Positions 1 to 7,533 of a stretch of DNA of 64,000 nucleotides are shown piece by piece. The stretch's first letter is position 1; every line of letters starts with the position of its first letter. The position numbers were made by a program, and so were the translations under genes. Location: positions 6,501 to 70,500 of the forward strand of contig JBBDWR010000022.1 in assembly GCA_040902745.1 (NCBI GenBank), given 5' to 3'. The DNA comes from JBBDWR01 sp040902745 (GTDB taxonomy: Bacteria; Actinomycetota; UBA4738; HRBIN12). A model generated the notes under the pieces. The model did no database searches. It saw only the letters and a list, made by a program, of their open reading frames with translations, and was not told the DNA's origin.

Positions 1-243
1 CCGGAGGCAGGCAGGCGTCTCCTCCCCCTCCCGGTTGCCGTGTGGCACTCGTCGGTGGCTCCACAGGTCCTCGACGGGATCGCGAAGGGCGATCAGGTGC
101 TGGTGCACGGGCAGCTCGTCCGCCGGTTCTACCGGAGCGGTGCCGGAGCTCGGAGTCTGACCGAGGTGGTCGCGCAGGGCATACGCAAGCTCGAACCGCA
201 TGCGCGGCGGGAACATCCAGCGGAAGCCGAATTGCCTGGGTAG
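1..243 (+). CDS. single-stranded DNA-binding (SSB/OB-fold) protein, 3' part
   Basis: This frame is open from the first base and ends in TAG at 241-243, so the 5' end of the gene lies outside the window. The readable 80 residues contain an OB-fold ending typical of actinobacterial SSB-like proteins: a hydrophobic strand and WHSS, then a GDQVLVHGQLVRRFYR stretch, then a valine-rich strand ending in RKLEPH. SSB proteins coat single-stranded DNA during replication and repair. The short tail after the fold has no acidic DDDIPF-type tip, so this may be an SSB paralogue and not the replicative SSB. The family call rests on the OB-fold pattern only. Confidence 0.6.
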   Translation, partial: PEAGRRLLPLPVAVWHSSVAPQVLDGIAKGDQVLVHGQLVRRFYRSGAGARSLTEVVAQGIRKLEPHARREHPAEAELPG

Positions 244-249
244 ACGAGG

Positions 250-1419
250 TCAGTCCACGAGCGGACGCAGCACCATGCCGGTGCGGGGCTTGGGCCAGAA
301 GAACGTCGACTTCTGGGGCATCCGCTCCTTCGCGGCGACGGCTGCCGCGATGCGCTCGGCGCTGGTCGGTGGCAGCAGGTACGCGGCCCGTGCATCTCCA
401 CGGCGCACCGCCTCCTCCGCCTCCGCGGCGTCGTGGGTGAAACGCACATCGCCGCGGTCCATCTGCGCGGCGAACCCCGGATCGGCGTGGAGCGCGCGGA
501 CCGCCGGAGGGGACCCTTCGAGGCGCGCGAGACTCCACACCGGCCCATCATCCGCGGAGGTCACGACAGCAACGGTGGGATGCTCGTCGTTACGGCCCTG
601 CAGCGCCTGTTTGCGACCGGTCTGCTCGCCGTGCAGCGCCGGAGGAGGCGTGACGACCGAGACGCGATGGATCGGTAGTACGGGCGGGTGCTCGCTACCG
701 ACATCGACCAGCAGCATCATAATCCGGTCCCACGGGCCCGGCCCATGGGCGGCTCGCATCTGTTCCCGATAGCGAAGGGCCGTGGTGTATCGATGATGTC
801 CGTCGGCGATCAACAGCACTTCGTCGTCGGGAACATCGGGAGCGTCGCCGGGAACAACCCAGAGGCGGTGCCGCGTCCCATCGGCGTCGGTGAGCTCGAC
901 GTCTGGCTCGCGATCGGCCGCGGCGTCGAGAAAGGACGCGAGGCCTCGGCGGGGGCCGGGAAACAACGCGTACACGGGGGACAGGTTGGTCCGCACGGCG
1001 CGCAGCAGCTCCAGTCGATCCTGAACCGGACCAGGTGCCACCTCCTCGTGCGGCGTCACCTCCGCTCCCCATGGCTGCACGTCCACCGACGCGATCAAGC
1101 CGCGGATCCGCCGTGTCCGTCCGTCGGCGGTGAAGGACATCTCGTATGGGAAGGTAGATGTCGTCGGCGTCTCGCGAAGGACACCGGCGTCGCGCCACGA
1201 GCTGAGGGTCGAGGCCGCCCGCGTATACTCGTTGTCGTCGCGGTCGTCTCCGGGTCGTGGCTGGGGCAGGTCGACGTGGACGATGTTGTGAGGATCGCGC
1301 GCGAGCGTGCGGCGGTCGTCGGCTCCCACGGTGTCGTAGGGCGGGGCCGTCAGCGAGGCGGCAGACCCGGCGACGGCGGGATCGTAGAGAAGGCCGGTGA
1401 AGGGCGAGATCGCAGGCAT
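250..1419 (-). CDS. DUF1015 family protein
   Basis: This 389-residue protein matches the DUF1015 family in length and pattern. It has an N-terminal MPAISPFTGLLYD, an APPYD block shortly after, and a central DGHHRYTTAL motif. Family members are cytosolic and poorly characterised, so I assign no reaction. I chose the ATG at 1417-1419 because the family normally begins with this PF.G..Y pattern, and because a TATACA hexamer lies 8 bases upstream on the same strand. Upstream in-frame codons would extend into the divergent gene. The start codon overlaps the start of the TPR gene on the other strand within a single CATG. Confidence 0.8.
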   Translation of the reverse strand: MPAISPFTGLLYDPAVAGSAASLTAPPYDTVGADDRRTLARDPHNIVHVDLPQPRPGDDRDDNEYTRAASTLSSWRDAGVLRETPTTSTFPYEMSFTADGRTRRIRGLIASVDVQPWGAEVTPHEEVAPGPVQDRLELLRAVRTNLSPVYALFPGPRRGLASFLDAAADREPDVELTDADGTRHRLWVVPGDAPDVPDDEVLLIADGHHRYTTALRYREQMRAAHGPGPWDRIMMLLVDVGSEHPPVLPIHRVSVVTPPPALHGEQTGRKQALQGRNDEHPTVAVVTSADDGPVWSLARLEGSPPAVRALHADPGFAAQMDRGDVRFTHDAAEAEEAVRRGDARAAYLLPPTSAERIAAAVAAKERMPQKSTFFWPKPRTGMVLRPLVD

Positions 1420-1813
1420 GGACCTTGTGTATAGCAGCCGAGGTTCCGACCCGGACTCCGACGATGTGGTGTATGACCTGTACTCCCGCGGCATCGGCCT
1501 GCTCCGTGAGGGCCACGCGCATCAGGCGATCACGGTCTTGTCGCGTGCCAAGACCCTGGAGCCGGAGACGGCTTCGATCCGCGAGGCGCTTGGACGTGCC
1601 TTCTTCATGACCGGGCAGCCGCGTCGGGCGCGGTGGGAGTTCGCCAAGGTCGTCTCGCTACATCCCACGGACGACTACGCACATTTCGCGCTGGGTCTGG
1701 CGTGTGAACGGACGGGGCAGCGAACCCGCGCGCTCGGCCACGTACGTATGGCCGACGCGATGCACCCCGGTGTTCCGCACTACGAGCGCGCTCTTCGCCG
1801 GCTCGTGGGCTGA
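1418..1813 (+). CDS. tetratricopeptide repeat (TPR) protein
   Basis: The 131-residue protein carries about three TPR helix pairs. Examples are YSRGIGLLREGHAHQAITVL, then REALGRAFFMTGQPRRARWE, then HFALGLACERTGQRTRALGH. TPRs are protein-interaction scaffolds, and no partner is evident. The start is uncertain. ATG 1418 is the first one that does not run deep into the divergent DUF1015 gene, while GTG 1466 or 1469 would begin just before the first repeat. A TPR gene followed by a HAD phosphatase and later tlyA matches the M. tuberculosis Rv1691-Rv1694 order. Confidence 0.75.
   Translation: MDLVYSSRGSDPDSDDVVYDLYSRGIGLLREGHAHQAITVLSRAKTLEPETASIREALGRAFFMTGQPRRARWEFAKVVSLHPTDDYAHFALGLACERTGQRTRALGHVRMADAMHPGVPHYERALRRLVG
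1428..1433 (-). promoter_or_regulatory. -10 hexamer of DUF1015 gene (leaderless type)
   Basis: TATACA on the - strand sits 8 bases before the ATG at 1419. This spacing would put the transcription start at or next to the start codon. Confidence 0.45.
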
Positions 1814-1824
1814 GGGGGCGATCG

Positions 1825-2661
1825 GTGGCGCTCGCCGATCGGTACGGGGTTCTCCTTGTAGATGTCGACGGCACCGTGACGAGGGGCGCCGAGCCGGTGG
1901 GCGGCGCAGCCGAGGTGGTTCGCACGCTCCACGAGCGAGGGCGACGGCTGGCGTTCGTGACGAACAACTCCACCCGCGCACCCGAAGAAGTGGTCACACA
2001 TCTGAAGGATGTGGGCATCGACGCGCGCGTCGACGAGATCGTGACCTCGGCGATGGCGACCGCATCCGTCCTTGCAGAGCGATCCGTCGGGACGGCGTTC
2101 GTGGTAGGCGAGCGCGCCCTGCGATCCTCGCTCGAGAGCGCGGGGATCACGGTTGTGGACGGAGACGGCGCCGGCCAGCCGCCCGATGTCGTCGTCGTAG
2201 GACTCGACCGAGGGGCGACGTACGCGTCTCTTCGATCCGCGTGTCTGTACGTGCAGCGGGGGGCCGACCTCGTTGCAACCGGTCCGGACACCTCGTACCC
2301 CGAGCCCGAAGGCCTGAGCCCCGGGACCGGCGCGCTCACGGCGCTGGTGACGGCGACGACCGGTGCCGAGCCGCTCGTGATCGGCAAGCCGTTCCCCGGT
2401 CTGCTGGTTGCCGCACGGAACGCCGCTATCCGCGCCGGGGCCGACGGCGAGCCGTTGGTGGTCGGCGATCGGTTGGACACCGACGTCGCGGGAGCGGCGG
2501 GCCTAGGCTGGGATTCGTTGCTGGTTCTGACGGGTGTCGTTCGCGACCGCGAGACGGCGGTTGCGAGCCCCTGGCGCCCCACCTACATCGGCAACGACCT
2601 TCGCGCGTTGCTGATCGAGCCGGAGCCCGATGAGGTGCTCACGGACACCGGGTCGCGCTGA
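1825..2661 (+). CDS. HAD-IIA (NagD-like) phosphatase
   Basis: The 278-residue protein has the HAD catalytic motif DVDGT at residues 13-17 (nucleophile and acid/base aspartates). It also has TNNST about 35 residues later, a conserved lysine in VIGKPFPGLL, and the metal-binding GDRLDTDV near residue 215. The size and the central cap fit the NagD/AraL subfamily, which dephosphorylates small phosphorylated metabolites. The homologue in the equivalent M. tuberculosis position (Rv1692) is described as a glycerol-3-phosphate phosphatase, so that substrate is a reasonable inference. The GTG start follows the TPR stop by 11 bases, so the two are probably co-transcribed. Confidence 0.85.
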   Translation: MALADRYGVLLVDVDGTVTRGAEPVGGAAEVVRTLHERGRRLAFVTNNSTRAPEEVVTHLKDVGIDARVDEIVTSAMATASVLAERSVGTAFVVGERALRSSLESAGITVVDGDGAGQPPDVVVVGLDRGATYASLRSACLYVQRGADLVATGPDTSYPEPEGLSPGTGALTALVTATTGAEPLVIGKPFPGLLVAARNAAIRAGADGEPLVVGDRLDTDVAGAAGLGWDSLLVLTGVVRDRETAVASPWRPTYIGNDLRALLIEPEPDEVLTDTGSR

Positions 2662-2674
2662 ACGAGACCCACCA

Positions 2675-2688
2675 GCCCCTCACGGGGC
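2675..2688. terminator. convergent terminator hairpin
   Basis: A GCCCC/GGGGC stem with a TCAC loop lies between the convergent HAD phosphatase and rhomboid genes and overlaps the rhomboid stop codon. There is no T-run. Confidence 0.4.
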
Positions 2689-3477
2689 GTCTGGGCGTGG
2701 CGGCAGCGCCGATGCGTCGTCACGAGCTCCACGGCCGAGCAAGACGTAGGTCATCGCGACACCCGCGAGGAAGCCGCCCACATGGGCCCAGTACGCGACG
2801 CCGCTCGTCAACTCGCTTCCGATGACCGAGACGCCGCTGAACAGCTGCAGGACGAACCAGGATCCGAGGACGAACACGGCGGGGATCTCCACGAGTGCGA
2901 ACACGAATATGAGCGTGAGGATCCGGTGGCGGGGGAACAGGACGAGGTAGGCGCCGAGCACCGCGCCGATCGCCCCGGACGCGCCGATCGTCGGCGCGGT
3001 CGACTCCGGTGTGATCACGACCTGCAGCCCGGCCGCCACGAGCCCACCGAGGAGGTAGAAGAACAGGTACCGCGCGCGTCCGAGGCGGTCCTCGACGTTG
3101 TTGCCGAACACCCACAGGAACAGCAAGTTGCCGAGGAGATGGATCCACCCCGCGTGCAGGAACATCGAGACGCCGAGAGGCAGCCACCACGACTTCGTGG
3201 GGCAGGCGATGCGCAGCGCGTCCTGGATCGCCGCGCCATCGACGGATCCGATGCTCCGGTCGATCGCCTGCCGGGCCGGCGCGCCGCCCTGCGCGAGGTT
3301 CTGGCGGTTCGTCACCTCCCAGGGGACGAGCCCGTGGCAGGAGTAGAAGGCGGCCTGCCTCTCGGGTTCGCCGAAGGTCGGTTGCCACAGGAGGAAGATG
3401 AGGACGTTGGCGGCGATCAGGCCGATCGTCACCCACGGCGTGCGGATAGTGGGGTTCCGGTCCCTCAGGGGGAGCAC
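2680..3477 (-). CDS. rhomboid family intramembrane serine protease
   Basis: The 265-residue polytopic membrane protein has all rhomboid landmarks: a first membrane helix near residues 15-32, the HAGWIHLLGNLLFLWVFG helix, the catalytic serine in GASGA, and the catalytic histidine in the last helix (YWAHVGGFLAG). Rhomboids cleave membrane proteins within the bilayer. A long loop of about 65 residues with two cysteines follows helix 1 and is presumably extracytoplasmic. The start is GTG with a TACCAT hexamer 7 bases upstream. The gene points against its neighbours and is not part of the surrounding operon. Confidence 0.9.
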   Translation of the reverse strand: MLPLRDRNPTIRTPWVTIGLIAANVLIFLLWQPTFGEPERQAAFYSCHGLVPWEVTNRQNLAQGGAPARQAIDRSIGSVDGAAIQDALRIACPTKSWWLPLGVSMFLHAGWIHLLGNLLFLWVFGNNVEDRLGRARYLFFYLLGGLVAAGLQVVITPESTAPTIGASGAIGAVLGAYLVLFPRHRILTLIFVFALVEIPAVFVLGSWFVLQLFSGVSVIGSELTSGVAYWAHVGGFLAGVAMTYVLLGRGARDDASALPPRPDAP

Positions 3478-3484
3478 GTCGGCG

Positions 3485-3490
3485 ATGGTA
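3485..3490 (-). promoter_or_regulatory. -10 hexamer of rhomboid gene (leaderless type)
   Basis: TACCAT on the - strand lies 7 bases before the GTG at 3477. Confidence 0.45.
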
Positions 3491-3568
3491 CCCCTCCGGG
3501 CGCGCTCGGCCCGGCAGGATCATCGCCACGATCGTCGCCCGCCCGAGCGGGCCCCGAACCCCGAGGGG

Positions 3569-3574
3569 TATCCT
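3569..3574 (+). promoter_or_regulatory. candidate -10 of phasin-like/tlyA operon
   Basis: TATCCT lies about 75 bases before the ATG at 3650. Unlike many genes here, this one would have a leader with its own AAAGG ribosome-binding site at about 3637. No clear -35 is visible. Confidence 0.3.
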
Positions 3575-3649
3575 GACTCGAGACACGCTCGGACCCGACG
3601 CGTCCGCCTGCGGGCGGCACGTCGTGCCCACGGACGAAAGGCAGTCACG

Positions 3650-4045
3650 ATGCAGGTCAACGACATGCGCAAGCTCATGGAAGCGGCCGTGGACAAGCTC
3701 ACGCCCGCCAAGGCCCGCGAGCTCGCGAAGCAGCTGCTGGAGGGAGCCAATCGCGAGCAGCTCCAGAAGGCGCAGCAGGATCTGCTGAAGTGGTCCTCCC
3801 ACAACCGGGAGCGGATCACGTCCCTCGTGACTCAGGAGGTCAAGCGTCAGCTGAAGTCGGCTGGGTTCGCGACTCGCGAAGAGGTCGAGTCGCTGCGCAA
3901 GCGCGTGCGCACGCTCGAACACGGCGGTCCGGTCAAGAAGAGCACGGCCAAGAAGAGCACGGCCAAGAAGAGCCCGGCCAAGAAGAGCCCGGCCAAACGC
4001 GCGTCCGCCACGGAGAGTGGCGGGCCCGGCGGAGCCGACAGCTGA
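3650..4045 (+). CDS. phasin-like coiled-coil protein with lysine-rich tail
   Basis: The 131-residue protein has a helical N-terminal part (MRKLMEAAVDKLTPAKAREL and onward) and the phrase GFATREEVESLRKRVRTLE. That phrase is typical of phasin/PhaF-like proteins, where it precedes a leucine-zipper segment. The C-terminal 40 residues contain four tandem KKS[TP]A units encoded by four 15-bp repeats, resembling the histone H1-like DNA-binding tail of PhaF. Phasins coat polyhydroxyalkanoate granules, but no PHA synthase is visible here, so binding to granules or the nucleoid is only inferred. ATG 3650 follows AAAGG at a normal distance. tlyA starts 23 bases after its stop. Confidence 0.65.
   Translation: MQVNDMRKLMEAAVDKLTPAKARELAKQLLEGANREQLQKAQQDLLKWSSHNRERITSLVTQEVKRQLKSAGFATREEVESLRKRVRTLEHGGPVKKSTAKKSTAKKSPAKKSPAKRASATESGGPGGADS
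3935..3994 (+). repeat. four tandem 15-bp coding repeats
   Basis: Four consecutive 15-bp units occur here: AAGAAGAGCACGGCC twice, then AAGAAGAGCCCGGCC twice. They encode the lysine-rich tail of the phasin-like protein. Confidence 0.9.
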
Positions 4046-4068
4046 CGCGAGGAGCGTTCGCGACCGTC

Positions 4069-4872
4069 GTGCGACGCAGGCTCGACGCGGAACTGGTCCG
4101 CCGGGGTCTCGTGACCGGCCTGGAGGCGGCCCGCGCCGCAGTCGCGTCAGGCCGGGTGCTCGTCGCCGGGGCCCCGGCCGGCAACCCGTCGTCGATGGTG
4201 GCGGCCGACGCTTCCCTCGCCGTTGGCGAACCGGCGGACACATTCGTGTCGCGCGGCGGACACAAGCTCGCAGCCGCGCTCGACCGGTTCGGCGTGGATC
4301 CCACGGGCCTGAACACGCTCGATGCCGGAGCGTCGACAGGTGGGTTCACCGACTGCCTTCTACAGCGAGGTGCCGCACGGGTCATCGCGATCGATGTCGG
4401 GTACGGCGACTTCGCATGGTCCCTGCGCACCGACGCTCGTGTGCATGTCCTGGAGCGCACGAATCTGCGTGATCTGACGCCGGGCGATCTGCCTTTTCGG
4501 CCTGCGCTCGTAGTGGCAGACCTGTCCTTCATGTCGCTGGCCGGGATCCTCACCAACCTCGTCGACCTTGCGGCCGAGGATGCGTCCTTCGTCGTGCTGG
4601 TGAAGCCGCAGTTCGAAGCGCCGCGAGGCGGGGTGGAGACAAAAGGGGTGGTGCGCGATCCCGCGACCTGGAAGGCGGCGATCGAGCGGGTGGCCGTCGG
4701 GTTCGCCGACATCGGCGTGTCGCCGGTGGGCGTGATGGCATCACCCCTTCGCGGCAAGGCGGGCAACGTCGAGTTCTTTCTGTACGCCGCGCCCGGACCG
4801 CTTGCCACGACCTTCGACCTGGGTCATGCGATCGAGGAAGGGCGGAACGTGGCCGAGGGAGAGGATCGATGA
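4069..4872 (+). CDS. tlyA: TlyA family rRNA 2'-O-methyltransferase
   Basis: The 267-residue protein starts with an S4 RNA-binding domain (RRRLDAELVRRGL to FVSRGGHKLAAAL). An FtsJ-type methyltransferase follows, with its SAM-binding loop at DAGASTGGFTDCLL and the conserved blocks VADLSFMSL and LVKPQFEA. TlyA methylates 16S and 23S rRNA and determines capreomycin sensitivity in mycobacteria. I chose GTG 4069 because it gives the usual family length and follows a GAGGAG at 4049-4054. The stop overlaps the nadK ATG as ATGA. The tlyA-nadK-recN order is conserved in Actinobacteria. Confidence 0.92.
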   Translation: MRRRLDAELVRRGLVTGLEAARAAVASGRVLVAGAPAGNPSSMVAADASLAVGEPADTFVSRGGHKLAAALDRFGVDPTGLNTLDAGASTGGFTDCLLQRGAARVIAIDVGYGDFAWSLRTDARVHVLERTNLRDLTPGDLPFRPALVVADLSFMSLAGILTNLVDLAAEDASFVVLVKPQFEAPRGGVETKGVVRDPATWKAAIERVAVGFADIGVSPVGVMASPLRGKAGNVEFFLYAAPGPLATTFDLGHAIEEGRNVAEGEDR

Positions 4873-5738
4873 CCCGGGTCGGATTCGTGGTCCATCCGGG
4901 ACGCGAGCCCGCGGTCCGGGCCGCGCGTGAGCTCGTCGCGATCTGTACGTCCGGCGGTCACGAAACGGTGGAATTGGAGGGTCCCGGATCGATCGGAGCC
5001 GCCGACCGTCGCCCCGCCGGCACGTTCAGTCAGGGGCTCGGGCTCGTCGTTTCCGTCGGGGGCGATGGAACGCTGCTGCGTGCCGCGTACCTCGTGGCCG
5101 AACGCGGCGTGCCGATGGTCGGTGTGAAGGTCGGTCGAATGGGGTTTTTGACCGAGGTGGATCCCTCCGACGCCCCCGCACTGTTGGAACGGGCGATCGA
5201 AGGGACCGCCCGTGTGGACGAGCGGCTGGCGGTGATCGGGGAACCCGCCGACGACGGGGGCTTCGAGTCCCAGTGGGCGCTCAACGAGATCATGGTCGAG
5301 AAGCAGGCGCGGCATCGGCTCGTGCGGCTCGCGGTCGAAGTGGACGGCACATACGTGACGACCTTCTCCGCGGACGGAGTGATCGTCGCGACGCCCACCG
5401 GTTCGACGGCGTACTCTTTCTCCGTCCACGGCCCGATCGTCACGCCGGGTGTCGGATGTTTGCTCGTCACCCCCGTTGCCCCGCATATGGTGTTCGACCG
5501 CACGCTCGTGTTGGGGTCCCAGCAGGAGGTCGTGCTTCAAGTCGTCGGCGAGGTCGAGGGGCTGCTCTCGGCGGACGGGCGGGAAACGATCGGGTTGCCG
5601 GTGGGCACCCGGGTACGGATCCGCGCGGCCCGAACGCCCTGTCGACTCGTGCGCAGGGACGACGCCCCGACGTTCCTGGACCGTGTGCGCGACAAGTTCG
5701 ATCTGCCGGGAGACCCGAACGTCGGTGACGGGGACTAG
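4869..5738 (+). CDS. nadK: NAD kinase
   Basis: The 289-residue cytosolic enzyme phosphorylates NAD to NADP. It has the nucleotide-binding GGDGTLL at residues 64-70, the NEIMVEK motif, and a GSTAYSFSVHGPIV region typical of the all-beta domain. Translation is coupled to tlyA by an ATGA overlap. The TAG stop codon forms the first three bases of the likely -10 hexamer of recN. Confidence 0.95.
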   Translation: MTRVGFVVHPGREPAVRAARELVAICTSGGHETVELEGPGSIGAADRRPAGTFSQGLGLVVSVGGDGTLLRAAYLVAERGVPMVGVKVGRMGFLTEVDPSDAPALLERAIEGTARVDERLAVIGEPADDGGFESQWALNEIMVEKQARHRLVRLAVEVDGTYVTTFSADGVIVATPTGSTAYSFSVHGPIVTPGVGCLLVTPVAPHMVFDRTLVLGSQQEVVLQVVGEVEGLLSADGRETIGLPVGTRVRIRAARTPCRLVRRDDAPTFLDRVRDKFDLPGDPNVGDGD

Positions 5739-5741
5739 GAT
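5736..5741 (+). promoter_or_regulatory. -10 hexamer of recN (leaderless type)
   Basis: TAGGAT lies 6 bases before the recN GTG, and its first three bases are the nadK stop codon. recN could therefore be transcribed separately from nadK. Confidence 0.45.
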
Positions 5742-5747
5742 GCCCCC

Positions 5748-7421
5748 GTGTTGCGGGAGCTCCACATCGCGGGGCTCGGCGTCATCGACGACCTCGATCT
5801 CGCCCTCCACCCAGGCCTGAACGTCCTCACGGGCGAGACCGGGGCGGGCAAGACCATGGTGACGGTCGGGCTATCTCTGATCCTCGGTCAGCGGGGTTCC
5901 TCCACGCTCGTGCGCAGCGGGGCACGCGCGGCGAAGGTCGGTGCACGGTTCGTCGGAGGGTTGCCGGCGTCAGCCGACGAGTGGGTGGAGGATCCCGATG
6001 AAGGGCTGGTCCTGTCGCGCACCGTCGGCGCGGACGGCAAGGGATCCGCGAGGATCTGCGGCCAGCTCGCGACCGTCTCGGCGCTCGGCACCCTTGGTCC
6101 GGACCTGGTCGAGGTGCACGGGCAGCACGAGACGCAGCGGCTGCTGCAGGCGGGACCCCAGGCCGAGTTCCTGGATCGTTTCGCGGGCCACGAGCACCGC
6201 GCAACGCTGGAGGTGTTCCGCGAGCGTCTGCGGGCCTCGGCGACCCTTCGGGCGCGGATCGACGAGCTGACGGCGATGGATCGCGATCGCGAGCGCGAGA
6301 TCGATCTGCTCGCCTATCAGGTGCGGGAGATCGAATCGGCAGGCGTTCAGCCCGACGAGCTGGAGGCTCTCGAGACCGAGGAATCACGCTCGGCCAACGC
6401 GGAACGGCTCGCGGAGCTGGCGGCCAACGCGTCCGAGTCGCTCGGCGGACAGAGCGACGACGAAGGCGGCGCCGGTGACGGGCTGCGCGGGGCCGCTTCG
6501 GCGCTGGAGCAAGCTGCAGCGCTCGATCCCACGGTACGTCCACTCGCCGAACGTGCAGCCTCCCTGATGGCCGAGGCGGAGGAACTGAGCCGGGAGGTGC
6601 GCGAACAGGGGGAGGCGCTGCAGATCGATCCAGCTGCCCTGGAGGAGCTGCGGGCGCGCGTCCAGCTGCTCCGGGGACTTCGACGCAAGTACGGCGAGGA
6701 CGAGGCCGCCGTGCTTGCGTTCGTGGAGCAGGCCAAGGTCCGGCTCGCCGGACTCGAGGGGTCCGACGACGAGTGTCGAGATCTCGAGGGACAACTGGCC
6801 GAGGTGCAGCAGCAGCTGGCCGAACTCGCCGGCCGTGTGTCGGCGGGGCGCCGAGAGGCGGCACCCCGGCTCGCGGCTGCGCTCGAGCGTGAGATCCACG
6901 ACCTCGGGATGCAGGGGGGTGTGATCGACATCCGACTGGAGCCGTTGGACGAGGCGACCCGCACCGGTCCCGAACGTGTGGAGATCCTCCTCGCCGGTGG
7001 CCCGGGGCAGCGTTCCCTGCCACTCGCAAAAGCGGCATCCGGTGGAGAGCTCTCCCGCGTGATGCTGGCGTGTCGAAGCGTTCTGGCCGACCTCGATGCG
7101 GTTGCGACCCTTGTGTTCGACGAGGTGGATACAGGGATCGGCGGTCAGGCGGGAGTTGCGGTCGGGCGCCGTCTCGCGCGGATCGCCCAGGCCCGCCAGG
7201 TGGTGGTCGTCACTCACCTACCCCAGATTGCGGCATTCGCCGATCTGCATCTGCACGTGGAAAAGAGCGACGGCACGGCGGGCGTGATGGTCCTCGACCC
7301 CGATGCGCGCGTCCGGGAGCTGTCGCGCATGCTCTCCGGCCTGCCCGAGAGCGACAGTGCGGCGATCCACGCGGAGGAACTCCTGGCCGAGGCTGGCCGA
7401 GAGCGCGAGACGGTGCGCTGA
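5748..7421 (+). CDS. recN: DNA repair protein RecN
   Basis: The 557-residue SMC-like ATPase takes part in double-strand break repair. Walker A is GETGAGKT at residues 29-36. A long charged coiled-coil region runs from about residue 150 to 375. The ABC signature lies in ASGGELSRVMLA, and Walker B in TLVFDEVDTGIGG near residue 460. It starts at GTG 5748, next to a -10-like hexamer and without a Shine-Dalgarno sequence. Length and domain order are normal for RecN. Confidence 0.95.
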   Translation: MLRELHIAGLGVIDDLDLALHPGLNVLTGETGAGKTMVTVGLSLILGQRGSSTLVRSGARAAKVGARFVGGLPASADEWVEDPDEGLVLSRTVGADGKGSARICGQLATVSALGTLGPDLVEVHGQHETQRLLQAGPQAEFLDRFAGHEHRATLEVFRERLRASATLRARIDELTAMDRDREREIDLLAYQVREIESAGVQPDELEALETEESRSANAERLAELAANASESLGGQSDDEGGAGDGLRGAASALEQAAALDPTVRPLAERAASLMAEAEELSREVREQGEALQIDPAALEELRARVQLLRGLRRKYGEDEAAVLAFVEQAKVRLAGLEGSDDECRDLEGQLAEVQQQLAELAGRVSAGRREAAPRLAAALEREIHDLGMQGGVIDIRLEPLDEATRTGPERVEILLAGGPGQRSLPLAKAASGGELSRVMLACRSVLADLDAVATLVFDEVDTGIGGQAGVAVGRRLARIAQARQVVVVTHLPQIAAFADLHLHVEKSDGTAGVMVLDPDARVRELSRMLSGLPESDSAAIHAEELLAEAGRERETVR

Positions 7422-7453
7422 TCACGCGCGAGCCGGGAGCGCAGCGGGTTCGC

Positions 7454-7459
7454 TAGGCT
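7454..7459 (+). promoter_or_regulatory. candidate -10 upstream of steA
   Basis: TAGGCT would start a transcript near 7466. That gives a leader of about 40 bases which contains the GGAGGAAGG ribosome-binding site at 7495-7503. Confidence 0.35.
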
Positions 7460-7533
7460 GGTTGTCCCGTGGGAGCCCCCGCGGGGCCGCACGGGAGGAA
7501 GGCGACCCCACGAGCACGCTCAGGCCGAGGAGT

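Noticed and set aside
3935..3994. Tandem 15-bp repeats as a possible CRISPR or satellite
   Set aside because: They have no spacers and encode the KKS[TP]A tail in frame.
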